Position numbers and translations under genes: made by a program. The notes below the pieces were generated by a model, which worked only from the letters and a program-made list of their open reading frames with translations, did no database searches and was not told where the DNA came from. Of a stretch of 64,000 nt of DNA, positions 1-13,275 are shown piece after piece (position 1 is the stretch's first letter; each line of letters opens with the position of its first letter). Origin of the DNA: Megalonaias nervosa (lineage: Eukaryota; Mollusca; Bivalvia; Unionida; Unionidae); contig JAECUM010010941.1 in assembly GCA_016617855.1 (NCBI GenBank), positions 1-64,000 on the forward strand, read 5' to 3'.

Positions 1-149
1 AATATTATAAATACCTTCTCTGTTTTCACTATTTCTCATTAATATGCATCGATTTAAAGCACGTATTTTTGCGCCCGCATTTATTTCCTATACCCCCCCC
101 CGTACATTTTTTTCGGGTACATGCATCATTTTCTTCAGCTAACTGACAT

Positions 150-240
150 GGTTGCTTATAACACGGTTCGGTCTATAACACGGTCGGGTTCTATGGCTCC
201 CAACTACCGTGTTATAGCGGGGTCACTGTATATATATAGC
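150..240. repeat. Dispersed repeat with ACACGG motifs
   Basis: Contains two direct copies of TATAACACGGT and the reverse form ACCGTGTTATA, so it folds back on itself. A related sequence lies at 6050-6300. It looks like part of a short dispersed DNA repeat of unknown family. Confidence 0.4.
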
Positions 241-1814
241 TTGTCTTGCTTTCCTCCCACTTCTCCCTGTTCAGGTCCCACTTCCCCATGTTCTGTCCAA
301 AAGGAGAAGTCACTTCTCCCTAAAATTCAAGTCTAACTTGACCCCTGGTGTGCATGTTGATTTGGATTTTTAATGTAGCTTTAACAATTCTGCAGCCATA
401 TCACTACAATGTCTGCAGTGTGGCAGTTTATATTGATGTCTAGTATACGGGCATCTAACTTGGTTATCAGGATAATGAATCTCTGGGACAATCTTTCAAA
501 TTAATGAAACCTGTTTTCTTTGAAATGGTAATGTGCAGTAGCTATAAACAGAAAATAATGAAAGTACACGCAGGTCTCGAATAGACAAATTAACTCTTAT
601 ACTGTTCTTATGCAACAGTCTTTCTTTTGAGAATATTCTCACATTAATATGACAAGAAAGATTAAGATGATAATAAAAATGACGAACATTTTATTACTTT
701 ATTTTTATTTTTTAATGTACTGGAAGAGAGCAACCCATATACAGATGAGCATAAGATGTAATTAGGTGGGGGAAAAAAAATGTAAAGATTTTGCCAAAAG
801 TATGTATAAACCTTGCATAATCTTGTAAATTTAAATGAGGGGCCATGTATATGGTTTTAATCTTCAAATGAAAAAATATTTTCATGACCCATTTAAGAAC
901 GAAGTCAGCATTGCTCACTTGTGTAAAAGCAAAGATGGTTTTCTTTGTAACATGTAATGGGCTCACAACAAGTATGCAAAAGTAAGAGATAACAGAAGCA
1001 AGCTAACTTTTGCACTTATTACAGATATCAAATGCAAACAAATTCATACTAAGGGTGCTAATCTGGATCTACAAGATCCTGAGACAAATAAGTAACCAAG
1101 TTTTTCTTGGCACAACCACATTTTAAATTTAATGATTCATCCCAATTATAAAGAAAATCTAAAGGGGTTTACCAAATGAAAAAACCTGAACCAAAACCTT
1201 AATGCCAATTTTTACTGTGAATTGGACGGTGGCGGTATGGTAAAAGGAATAATCATACTGTAGAATGAATTGTCTCAACTTTATAAAGACTTGTTGTAAG
1301 TATGATGATAACTGTTCGACTGATTTAACTGTTGAGAACGATGAGGAATTACTGTGTCTTGCTTCCCACTAATGAAGGCACAAGAAAATGTGGGGATTTT
1401 AGCATTCTACCAACAAAATAATCAAATATGTGCAATAAAATAACCATCCAGTCAATTATGGACAGCATTTTCCAAAGGTTGCTGAATTTACAGCAAATAA
1501 TAGCTGACTGCCTGCAGGAGATAAAGTGATTGCTAGAATCAGTTGAGCATAAATCTAATAACACTCAATACATGCAGGTAAATCCCAAGTCTGTCCATGA
1601 AAAAATAGGCCAGCTTTATCTGGTGATACTCCTAGGTGACCATCCTACACTTTGTCAAAGTAGTTATCTCTCAATAACCAAAGCCTTGTCATTAATGCTG
1701 TTTAGCCTAACAATGAACCCAGCCTTACTTCCTCAAACAGAAATGACTAGTGTTATAGGACACTATACCAACTTTTTATTCCTGCCCAACTTACTCCACT
1801 GGTGAGATATATAC

Positions 1815-1975
1815 TCACTTATAAGTAGAGCCCAATTGCAAACTGCATACACCCAGATCGACAGTCACATAATGCATTGGCAGATTGGGATCTGTGGAGT
1901 TTGCTAGGAGTAATCAGTAGAATGAACAACACAGATCCTGATCTGCAGGCACATTATGTGCTGATCAGGATATTT
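1815..1975 (+). repeat. Dispersed repeat, copy A
   Basis: Shares several long words, such as GAGTAATCAGTAGAA and CACATTATGTGCTGATCAG-like stretches, with the reverse complement of 52242-52400. The two copies lie about 50 kb apart in opposite orientation, which suggests an interspersed repeat of the host. No coding capacity is visible. Confidence 0.55.
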
Positions 1976-3269
1976 GCTATTTTCATCTAGAATCAAATTA
2001 TGAGCAAGTATATATGACAAGTCAGCATTTGTTGCTGGTGTCTGATCGAAGTACAGGCACTCCCTAATATAACCCATTTCTGCGAAGTCAAAGAATACAA
2101 ATTTCATTCAACCTAGAAAACGTGACAAGTGAAAAACAAAGCTCAGTTAAAATTCATATATAAACTGGCCAGTTTTGTAAGCTTTTGGGTGTAATTTTCA
2201 GCTTGGCATTGCTGGCCAAACTGATTAAAATGTTATACTTCTTTAACTACTCCATCCTTAAAGATAGATTTTTTTGGCAAAGAAATCCAATACCAATGAC
2301 AGTCATAATATGTCACAGAACAATACCCACAATGACTTACAAAAACAAGAGACTTACACTGGAGTAAGGCCTAAAAAAAAAATAGCAATTGTTGGTTTCA
2401 GTGGATCACTCTTACTATAGCATTTGCACACCCTCCCATTTGTATCCTCTAGATTTTAAAACAAAAGAAAACAAATACAAAATGCACAAAACTTAGTAAT
2501 TTCATTCATCAATTTGTAATTTCTAACCTGCCAACAGGTCTCTAACACTGAACTTATTGGTGACAGAGACCCCCAAAATTTTCATCTGACCCCCAGTTCT
2601 GACACCAAATGATTTTTGACTCAATATTGCACCACTAGGGGAAATCAGTTTTATGCAACCAGCCATTTTATAAATCAACAAGTTGATGATGTTCACAGTC
2701 TAAATTCAATCAGGCACTGATGAAAAATTGCTTCATTTCCAATTTTCAGAGCAATGCTATTTTTCCCTACTTACCCTAGAAAATTTTCCTACCAAAAAAA
2801 TTTCGTGACCTTTCTGATTTTATTTCATTCATAGGAAACAGTATTAAACACTCTTAAGCCACCTGCCATTTTTCTACTCATTTCAGAACCTAACTGACAA
2901 AGAACAATTAAATTGCCACTACCGTTTCACTGTCTGCTTATATGGTTTCAAATTAACTGCAAGTTATATCAAACAAATGCAAACTATTCACATTATAGAG
3001 AATGTATGTATTTCGAGGAATAGTGACAAGGTCTTTTTCAAAGGAATAAAATTAGGTCATGCAATCATTGTGGTCTTCAGTACATGAGGGCAGGAAAATG
3101 ACAGACTTGTACTAGGAGAGGGACAGGTAGTAGAATGGCAAGTAGGTGCACTGAAGAAATAACACAAGAGCCACTCTAACATCCACTTCACTGCCAAGAC
3201 TTTCCATTGAAGACCCATCTCAGGGAAAAAAAGAGGGGAATCATCTTTTTCATTCTTACCAACACAATT

Positions 3270-3303
3270 TATATATATATGGGGGGGGGGGCTTGGGGGG
3301 GGG
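3270..3303. repeat. (TA)n followed by G runs
   Basis: A short TA repeat is followed by two poly-G runs. This is low-complexity sequence. Confidence 0.8.
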
Positions 3304-4445
3304 ACTGTCTCTGTGACCCATCTAAGACCTGTTTAACAGAAATTTTGCAATGCCCATTCTGATATAACTGCACATCACTTGGGGAATTAAATAAGAGAGG
3401 TTCTACACATATAACTATATTATGAACCCTTCTGGTTCTACTTGTCCACTCCCTGCAATATGGTTGACCCTAGCTTACAAATGAACCAAGCCATCTTCAA
3501 AGAAAGCATCCCTTCAAGACCTTTCTAGACTTGTGGTCAGACTGTCTAACTGCCGAGATTTATCCACCTCAAGTATAAAACCCAAAATGCACAAAGCTTC
3601 AATCATATAGCCAAATTATAACAATACAATCATCCTCCAATATTCACCTTTGCAACATTTAATGTGAAGCAGAATTTCCAAAAATGCTATATTTAGTGAG
3701 AAATATTAGTTTTAAACTATTTGCTTGTAAGATAATTCCAAATCACACTGTAATTACTTATTTCTATTTTAAGCACCTTACATCTACTAAGAGAGCTACA
3801 AATTTCACAACAAATGGCATTAAAACTAAATGCCTGATTACAAAAGGGAAACTTCCTGCCAATAATGGTTTCAGCCAGAGATCAAAATCTCCCTCAGTGC
3901 AAGGCAAGAGCTGCTACAAGTAACACCCATATTTAACAGGAATCACATATATGAATCTATCACAGCCAACTATTCTACAACAAGAAATAATTAAATTTAT
4001 CAAAATAATTTAAAAATTACAGACAAATACTATTCCTGTACAAGATAGCTAACTTTACTACCATCTGAAATAGCTAAACTTGGCTGTACAAGTACCAACT
4101 ATGATCTATCAACTTTCCTTCTGGTAAGCATTTATTAATGCTGACATGTAGGACCAAACTACTTTTATGAGTCTGATCAAAATAAATGGAATGCAAACTT
4201 CCAATGCTTAGACTATATGTATGGACTTTCCATGAACGTATCTCAATAGTACAGCTTTATTCCCATTAAACAGAACCAATGACCAGCCCTGAAAGTTCCA
4301 CCATCAGAAATGATTTGACAACAGCTTACTGACAACAATTAATGTTCTTACATAGCAACAATTAATTCTGTTGGAGCATGGGGTCGATTTTCATCCAGAT
4401 ATTGATATACAGATTGGCAGGTAGCAAAATTACTACACACTGGGC

Positions 4446-4501
4446 TGACATTTTGTTTATGCCTGACAACCCATGACATTTTGTTTATGCCTGACAATCC
4501 A
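4446..4501. repeat. Tandem repeat, 28 bp x 2
   Basis: Two adjacent copies of a 28-bp unit beginning TGACATTTTG. They differ at one position. Confidence 0.8.
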
Positions 4502-6049
4502 TGCCTTCATTGAAGTTTTGATCATTCCTCGCTGTACCACAGTATGGTGTGTAATGCAATCAGCAGTTATGGACTCCCAACAACCATGCTATATTATGGT
4601 TTCCCTGCATACTTTTTTTTTCAGCACTTAAGAGAGTTGTAAAAATATACATTCTTCTTAACAGAAACTTGCACACAAGTACGTCTCTCTCTTCAAAAAA
4701 ATGATCTTTGTACATGTATAAATATAACAAGCTTTGAAAAGTTATTTGCTTGATTTTTTGCAGAATATTACGACATCACAATTGTAATTTTTTGTAGTAT
4801 GTATACTTAATTACTAGGATTGTTTATTATGTAGAATTACCTTTGTAGTGTTTCATTTACATACGTACTTGAGAAATGGGCTTGAGCCTACACAGAGAAT
4901 TATTAGATGCAAGGCAGAATTATGTAGATTGTGGCTTGTGGTCAGAATTAAATTTGTAATTCACTATTAGGTTATTTCGTAGTAAACCAGTGCATTTATT
5001 AATGCGTTATGTTAGAATTTACACATGTTTGAATTGTGAATTTGGAAACATGGTTGATGTATGTAAAATTAGTTACTATGGACATAATGCATATATCAGA
5101 GCATGTATATGAATATTTGCGTACTTTGTATGAGTTGTAAGGTAAAGAAATGAGTTGATTATTGTGATATTGTCAGTATAACGGGATTAGGAATATGTTC
5201 TGATGTAACGGAATTTACTGATGTATGCAGAAGAAGTAATTGATACCATGCTGTAGTATGATGTTTGTATTATCATTCAAGAACGTATGGGTACTCAATG
5301 TGAATGAATGCGTGACCGAAGCAATTTAATAGCCGTTATCTGATGTTATGCGGTGTGTACTGCAAGATGATAGGGCTAAGGAAAAGATTGTACCGTCCTT
5401 AAGTTTTCACAGGAGGCTTTTTAGGGGACAGAGAACTTCCAATTCCATTGGGTCCCAAGTCTTCAAGAGTTGGAGATGGAATTGACACTAACTGAGACAG
5501 TCGAAGTCGACAGAAGGGTAGTCATGGGAGAGAAGGTGGAGATAGGGAAGGAGTCTAGAGGAAGTGGAGGAGTCTAGAGGAAGCCAAGGAGGAGAAGGAA
5601 TTTGGAGAAAGGTCTGGGAGGAAGAGGAGAAGAAATTGGGAGAAACAAGAGAGAGAAAAGATACAACAGATGAGTAGAAATACAACGAAAGCTGGAAATC
5701 AATCTCACACTGCTAATCAAGTGATGCAATAGGCTTATTAAAGGGTCGAGCGGAAGGAGTGTAATTGGAAATTTGAGTCAGCTGATTAATGAATTGCTAT
5801 TAAATTGTTATTCATTGAATTTCAACCTTTCCTGTATATTTAACCATCTAACCATCGGCATTGCTGACTGGGGGCTCGGAGCTTTATATCTCTCTTTGAC
5901 TAAATTTAAAGTCCAACAAAAAGAGCCTGGCTGGAACTTCTATAATAGTTTAAATAAAATACTGGGAGCACCCCACCCCAACCATATACAGACGTCACAC
6001 CAACATACAGTTTGATCCCACTATAGCACGTTGTTACAACATGAATTTG

Positions 6050-6300
6050 GATATAACACGGTCGTGGTGTGGCTGCCGAAATTTTATATACATTTTTTTT
6101 TTTAATACATGGGGAAAATATTTCTTTTTTAAAAGTACAGAAAAAACAATAAAAGTTTATTATCATTTTAGGGAAGAGATTGTGTATGAATAATACAATA
6201 TGATCATGGCGTGGCTCCTGAAATTTATATGTACTTTTCTCGTACACAAAAAAGTATTTTCTTCTTAAAAGTACAAAAAATAACGTGTAAAAAGTTTATT
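6050..6300. repeat. Two diverged copies of a ~140-bp unit
   Basis: Both halves contain a GTGGCT(G/C)C(C/T)GAAATTT-like word followed by an A/T run, AAAAGTACA and AAAGTTTATT. The first half also has the ATAACACGG word seen at 150-240. It is read as a tandemly duplicated dispersed repeat. Confidence 0.45.
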
Positions 6301-8538
6301 CTGGGATCGCACAGGGTTTCACCAATGTCGCCAACTGCGATTGTTTTTCCTTAATGGCGGCCAAATATACCATCTGGCAATTTTTTAAAATTATTATTAT
6401 TATTATTGGTGACGTTGGCTCTTTAAAATTGTATATACAACCTATGGTTTGGAGTGGAGAAATTCAGAGGCCCCATGAAAGGAAACAGCAAACTTAATAT
6501 AAAATGCACTGAAATTTATCTATTATTATATACATAATTTCTTTGTCCATACTGACAAACCATCTTAACGGTGCATTGTTATATCATAATCTGCTAATGT
6601 TGACATCTAGCAAGAGTACTGTATGATAGGAGATATCTACTTTTTTTGTTGTTAACATTTCTGGTAGCAGAGATCAACTGGAGGAGGCATTACCGTTAAG
6701 TAGTTGTCTATAATAAGATGTCTGCCATTTCTCTTCCTACAATGGTCATCTTTTGATACTGTGTGTGGTACTTCCTAATGGACCCAGGGATGGTAAAAAC
6801 CTAAATTTGTTGCTGATCATGGTGGACTTCTTTGACTACTGTATAAATGAAGTCTGCTCGGCATCAAAAAAACTGATAGACAATGGAAATGAAATGTCTC
6901 TTGCATTTGTCATTGATAACCACAGAATAAACTGATCCCTTAGTCAACCCCTACATGCTGGACATCTAGAAAGACTGTTTTCACTCAGCCATATTGAATC
7001 TAGATCAGTCATTCTAGGAATGGCAAATCCAAAGTATTCCTTGAGCAGAGGTCACGGGACTTGCGTGTGACTCATTCACACCCACACTAAACTTTTGCAA
7101 CACATTACTATTTGAATATAAAAGAAATGTTAGTAGTGAAAGACTTTTCAGGATTGTAAAATCTTTAGATACTATTATATTTAAATTTTATTTTAAGCGA
7201 CTACAATTTCCTGTACTGATCAAAGTGCTTTAACAAAGAAAAAAAACAAACAAGAAAAAAAAAACATCAAACAAACAAAAAGGTGGATATTGGTCATTTG
7301 CATGGATTCAAAATCAAACCATACTTCTCATTTTCATCAGAGCTTTTTTAAGATTTCAACCATGATGAATTTAAAATGCAATTCCAAAACCTTACACCTT
7401 CCACACACACTTTGAGGAGTTCCATGTCCCTTCATGCCTAGACCACAAGTATACTGCAAAGCAATGCATCCTCAATTTTTCTCACATCCACCCCTGCATG
7501 TTATTATACAGCACAAAATTGTCCTAAACCATCTCCATGTTATACCAACCTCCCCATATCACATATGAAATATGATGTTGATTATTAATCTACAACAGGA
7601 TTAGCTATGTCATAATGTATTATGCAGATATATGCACATCTAGAAATTCAGGGCCATATAAATCCCATTTTCTCTGACAAGCACGAGGACAACACTATGC
7701 AAAAGTGCAGTAACAGCCATGTGATACTACTATAGGAGACTGAAATCTATCAATTTAACATCTCCCTGAGTAATTCACTTACAAATATCTCCATCTTCTA
7801 CAACACAGAGCAGGTAATGTTATATAACCCTTTGTCTCATAGAGTGTATAGCTTTTTAGCCCTTTGATATGCATGTAGCAAAGTTACCCAGTGCAGTTCG
7901 CTATAAATAGAACACCTGTTACCTATTCGACTCCATACACATAGGCCTGTTAAGCAGCGAAGTGTATGTTACGTTTAACAGCAATTTTAACCATTTTACA
8001 TTTTTGGTACACATATATTATGTATGGAAAGATTTATGAGTAAAATCCAATCGTTATAGCTGTATAATTATTTTTCACAGAAGAATTTTTTTATGTGCTT
8101 TAAAATCTTGAGAGAACTTGTTCACCATCAAGTCGGTGAAGCCGCGTGGCCAACCGTAGCTGCCATTTCTCACACTCAAAATTTACAAGTTCTTTGTCTG
8201 CGTCTACGTAACTAAATCAGCAGAATTTGATAATTTATAAAAACTAATGGCTTCCTACATCAGTACCAGAGCCTTTACCTAAGTTATTGAAGCTTTCATA
8301 GTTGCGATTCTAATCATGAAAACTGAAGTAAGTACTGAAAGAAATCCGCAACCTCCATTTTGGAGAGTGGAGAATACGACCCAGTTACTTTAAACAGCAG
8401 ATTTCGACCAGAGCATAAACAGTGACCACGTGATCTGACGTAGTGGTCATTCACACCAATTAATGTAGTATCTAATATGGGGTTTTCCCCGAAGGTGGTG
8501 CTACGAAAACCCACTCAATATGGCTGATGTTTACAGCA

Positions 8539-8640
8539 GGCGTCAAAAGGCGCTTCCATGGGAATGGTGTAGAGGTATCAAAAGGCACTTATATGCGAAT
8601 CGGGTAGAGGCGTCCAAAGGCGCTTGCATGAGGTAAAGGG
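8539..8640. repeat. Tandem repeat, 35 bp x ~2.9
   Basis: Three consecutive units with a 35-bp period. Each starts GG(C/T)(G/A)TC and contains CAAAGGC(G/A)CTT. The third unit is incomplete. Confidence 0.75.
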
Positions 8641-11309
8641 TTAATGGATCTGATGATGTTTGAATACCCCATCATAAAAGTAGCTTACCCTCCTATTTGT
8701 ATCACCCTGCCAAATATAAAATGCAAAGCATGAAAGATATAACAAATGGACAAAACTTTGTCGTGTCATTCTTCTATTCACAACTTCTAACCTGTCACCA
8801 AGTTGCCCCTAACATTGTCGTCTTGTTTTTGGGGTTCTTTTTTTTTTTTTTTTTAAAAGTTCCAAACCAGACTAAACCTGTATATTAAAAATATGGAGCT
8901 GTGTTAGTTGTTATTGTTATGGGGTTTAACTGCATTTTCAAGCACAAGATCGGCTATATATGGAAGCCAGTATAAGCAGGGAAAAACCCAGGGAAAAACC
9001 ACTGACCCAAAAGAAGTTACTGGCAGGCTTTCTCGCATACAAACAGGAAAGAACCCATACAGAGTTGCGATGGCAGTAATCTCAAACAGATATCACATTT
9101 GACTACATGGCACCCTTCTGTGTTAGCAAAGAAACTACTGTTTGGCTTGAAATGCAATAGATGGCAGTTTGGTTAGAAATTGTAAATTGATAAATGAACT
9201 CAATATAGTTTGTGCCTGTTTATATCCATGTTGCTTTTCATTTATAAAATTTAAACTCAGTATGGTGGTGCAAACAGGCAAAATAATACTTCAGTAAAAC
9301 AAAAACGATTTTTTTTTGCTGAAACCAATAACCAAACTGATGCATACTCCTTAAAAATATTGTCTGAACCTGCCTGTGTAGTAGAATACCGTTCAAGGTA
9401 ACTGCTTCTCATATATTTGTAACGTACAAATATTGTGACAGTAGCCTTCGACACTGTGAAACTTGAAATCTGTATGCTGACAATATACAGGGTGCTATAC
9501 GAAAATATATGGACAACAAAAACACCATTATAAAATATAATAAAATATAACCTGTTATTTGTTTGTGGCTTGATTAAATTCATGACGCTCAAATGTAACC
9601 TGGTAAAAAATATTAATATGCAAAAGTGAACACTGGCGCATGACTGTACAATCAGCCGATGCAAGTCCAACCGAGATTGCCAAAGTTCTGACTCACCACT
9701 GCACTTAGAAACCACTTATTGAACAACGTTCGACACGCAATTGTAATTTGTCAGTCGTCATCTAAATCTAAACATATACAAAAGCTTCATATTACGCAGA
9801 CAGATATCTCTCTCTATCTTCGTAGACCATAAAATGTCAGGATGTGTCTGACGGTGTTTCACAACTCTTTGAAATTAATGAATGAATGGCGCAAAATTTC
9901 ATCGCATAAAAAACATGTGTTGGCATTCAACGGAAACAAAAATTAAACAAAATGTTTAAATATATAAAAGTATAGCTTCTTACCAGTATATTTCTGCACA
10001 TTTATCTCAGTTGAGAGCGATTACTTCCTCCAGCTACGAGAAAATCCAGTTTAGTCTTGTGGTGATATGTTTCACCAAGCATGCAGTAAAGTAATATGGC
10101 GGCCTAGTCCGTGACGTCAACAGGAATGCGCAATTGTCAAAGTCACGTGAGGCACCTGTGGGAGTTCCGTGATCAGTAATGCCAGGCAATGTCATTGAGA
10201 AAAGCTACATCCTTCGAAAAGATACACAGACATTAAAATGAGGTTGTACTGGGACGGTTAAAAGCTGAAGTGCTGGTAACATAGCTGGAACAATTTTTTG
10301 GAACTTCATACATTTGGACTTGTGATAGAACTTTCAAGATTATTTGGGATTTAATTCACAATACTGTAAAAAAAATTAATTTTTACTTTGTATTCTAGGG
10401 AAATAAATTATTTGCTGAATTTGTTCAAAACTTGTTGGCTCTTTTCTGTTACTTAGTTTAAGATCATAGAGTCGTAACAATATCTAATTTGAGTTTCTGA
10501 CAGATAACGAGTTTCCTGCTTGTGCAGCAAACATACGCATTAGAGAAAAAAGGAAAGACAACATGAATGCCATGCCAATTTAAGATTATCGCGAAACAAG
10601 GTAGTAAAAAGAGAATACCAGCAAACAAACATCGTTAGCATATATCAAAACGATACAGATGCAGCTCGTGATAAGGCAACTACAAAGTAGATAATGTCCT
10701 AACAAGCTAATAAATGAAATTAATGTAGAAATGTAAAAAGATCATCTTGAAGAATATTAACTGATTCGAATTACGCACCCAAAAGGCTGAACAAGAGATA
10801 CGCAGAAGACCATAACCTAATCTATGACATTCTGAACAAACTGAAAAGCAATGAAAATACGTAAAGGTAGACGCAATGACGACGCCATTTAAACTTTCCT
10901 TAAATTGTATGCAATGAAGTCCAGCAAACATGCCGAGCGTTACCGTTACAGATTGGCAAATACGTTTGTCTGTTGTGATATTTTGATGACATATGCCAAT
11001 TTAGAAACGTTAAGACACAATATCTGTCATTAAATAAACATTCATTTGTTTTGATGATAATGGTTATAGTTTGCTTTTCAGTAGTGGATTGGTGGTGGAC
11101 AAAGAGAAACCTTCAATTCACGTACGATGATGTTCATTCAAACACAGACTTCAACCATGAGAGTTATGTTCCAAAGGAAGACCTCACTTTCGGCGATTAA
11201 CTTGGCCAATTCTGCTAAACACTTTGCTTATATCTGTGTTTCAAAGGTAAATACTAAATAAACCAACTAATACCAAAAACAAAGAAAATTAATATGTTTA
11301 GCAAAGAAA

Positions 11310-11314
11310 GAAAC
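11310..11314. repeat. Target-site duplication of element 1 (left)
   Basis: GAAAC lies directly before the AGTAGT left end of element 1 and recurs directly after its right end at 29114-29118. Polintons usually duplicate about 6 bp; the exact match here is 5 bp. Confidence 0.75.
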
Positions 11315-12026
11315 AGTAGTAAAGAATATAAGGATTCTCGCTCAGAGACCCCCTTCCCCATCCAAAACACATCAATGTTGACATTTTCTTCAGCTCCGAT
11401 GATGACTTTCATATGACAAAATATGTTTTGTCGGGGGTAAGGGGGTCTCTGATCTAGAAACACTTATATTCTTTTACTACTATAATCAATTTATTTATCA
11501 ATGTTAGATAAAATTATATTAGAGATTGGAAATATTATATAATATGGGGTTTGAGACAACGTCAATAAAAAGTGTTGGATTTAATCTAACTAACAGACTT
11601 TTTTAAACGATTTGATTCCATTAAATCAGCTTCGAGATATACAGGTATAAAACCTAATATAATAAGCGGTTGTATTAAAAAGCTAATTATCATTTATCCA
11701 GCAAGTACGGATCAGTATGGTTGTTTGCTGAAGAAGTCGATGAGTGAATAATAGGATGGAAAACTGATCCAATGTTATTATTGATAATATGGTTGATGTA
11801 CATTTTGATAACGATATTTCTAGCTCATATACATCTACTAATGAAAATAAACATCAGCAATGATTGTCGGTCTACCATTCCACAGGATCCCCCCTTCAGT
11901 AAAGGAAAACCAGGATTTTAGCTCAGAGACCCCTTTCCCCCTCCAAAACACATATATGTTGACATTTTTTTCAGCTCCGATGATGACTTTCACGTGACAA
12001 AATAAGAGGGTCTCTGATCTAGAAAC
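11315..12026 (+). repeat. Left terminal inverted repeat of element 1
   Basis: The reverse complement of 28404-29113, running from AGTAGTAAAG to TCTAGAAAC. The TIR is composite. A roughly 110-140-bp block beginning near CTCAGAGACC and ending TCTAGAAAC occurs at the outer end (about 11340-11462) and again at the inner end (about 11921-12026). Between them is a decayed plus-strand coding remnant that matches the NUMOD1-like frame in the right TIR. Confidence 0.9.
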
Positions 12027-12810
12027 ACTGTTACATGATAAAACTTTTTCTGACAAAATAAAGAGGTTTATATTTTATGGTACTTGCTAACTCTCATTTC
12101 CCTCTCCACACCTCCCTCCATTACTCCTCCCCTCCCTCCATTACTTTCCCCTCCCCTTCCCCTTCCCCCCAACCTCCCTATGCTTTTCTCTATTATCCCC
12201 ATAACTGTATAAGGCTGTATTATATATAAGCTGACCAATATTTAGAAGTCGAAAAGTAGATTACACAGTAGGCGTAGCTTATTTATTGTGTATTTTTCTT
12301 TTTACCTTAAATATTATTTCTGAAAAAATCTGAAAGAAGCAAGAAATTTGACAAAATCATAAAAACAAAAATAATGTTTCTTAAAAAATTACTGTAGTGT
12401 GGTCCTAAAATAAATCTCACACACGTTTAGAAATTGTTATGCTGAATAAAATAGTGTGTACCAAATAGACTGTAGTGTGGATCTAAAATAAATCTGCCGG
12501 ATGTTGTGTGAACAGCTTTCGTAGTGTACATTGTATAGCTGAAAGTCAATAACTTACTTCGAATTTGCACAGCTATATAACGTTCTGAAATTACAGCAAT
12601 TTAATGTACATCAAATTTATCAGGTAGAAGGCGTAAAATATTATTTTCTGTACAAATTATACTGATTCACACACACAAACAGAAAAAATCACAAAGGTCA
12701 CGTAATACAAGCACACTCTCTCATTATAACTATCGGGTCAATGTTATGCAATTTACTCTACGAGTTATCTCCCGTCAAAATACAAGGAAGAGAGACAGGG
12801 TTATCTTTTT
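12027..12810. other. Non-coding inner flank of element 1
   Basis: No gene seen. It contains a pyrimidine-rich tract at about 12098-12180 (repeated CCTCCATTACT-type words) and two copies of ACTGTAGTGTGG followed by CTAAAATAAATCT, at 12391-12417 and 12469-12495 (78-bp period). These could belong to a promoter, an origin or a 3' region; none is assignable. Confidence 0.5.
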
Positions 12811-13263
12811 TTAAAGAAGTTCATCTACTATAATTAAAACATCAACAGTAGCTATAAGAAATAATTCATTATCATGTTTATACAAATAAAATTTAATTTT
12901 TCCGCTTACGTCTCGATGACATTCAAATAACTCTCTCATTACTACCCTGTTGACAAAATAATTACAACCTTTTGCAAAAACCTTCGGCCGATTTAGGTCA
13001 ATATTAATTTTAGTATATTTTTCTTGACTCATCGGATCATGAAGATTATCATACTTAAACATGAACTCATCTCGTAACTTTTCAAAACAATAAAAATATT
13101 TGCTGTTATCTGATTTAATAAGCGAGAGTTTAATTCCATCAAATTTACTAAAACAAATACCTGAAATTTCATCATTAAATTCAAATGATAATTGCTGGCC
13201 ATTAACAATTATTTTTTTAATTTTGCTACTAACTCCATCGGCTAACGTTAAATTTTCGAACAT
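12811..13263 (-). CDS. Conserved Polinton-like protein of unknown function (150 aa)
   Basis: An open frame of 150 codons, starting MFENLTLAD. A clear homologue of equal length sits at 56656-57108 in element 2, directly after the polymerase gene in both. The two proteins share the start, a central FNDEISGICFSKFD segment, QEKYTKINIDL, and ELFECHR.VSGKIKF near the C-terminus. Conservation across two decayed elements, with both frames intact, argues that it is a real gene and probably functional until recently. It has no signal peptide or membrane segment. It starts only about 13 bp after the polymerase stop, which suggests shared or overlapping transcription. I do not recognise the family. Confidence 0.8.
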   Translation of the reverse strand: MFENLTLADGVSSKIKKIIVNGQQLSFEFNDEISGICFSKFDGIKLSLIKSDNSKYFYCFEKLRDEFMFKYDNLHDPMSQEKYTKINIDLNRPKVFAKGCNYFVNRVVMRELFECHRDVSGKIKFYLYKHDNELFLIATVDVLIIVDELL

Positions 13264-13275
13264 TATTTCTAAAGT

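Larger units (their letters stand above)
1..11309. other. Host flank, no supportable gene
   Basis: AT-rich sequence with short open frames only. The longest is about 150 codons, at 9257-9715 on the minus strand; it is rich in F, I and S and resembles no family I know. I see no run of exons with splice sites. The stretch holds short tandem and dispersed repeats, listed separately, a C run near 94-102, a purine-rich tract around 5500-5660, and A/T runs. It is best read as intergenic or intronic host DNA. A few conserved exons could be hidden here and would need transcript data to see. Confidence 0.6.

Noticed and set aside
8521..8640. CRISPR-like array
   Set aside because: Three 35-bp units are contiguous and diverged with no spacers, so this is an ordinary tandem repeat.
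9257..9715. 152-codon open frame, longest in the left host flank
   Set aside because: Composition is that of translated AT-rich DNA, there is no domain, and no supporting promoter or splice context.
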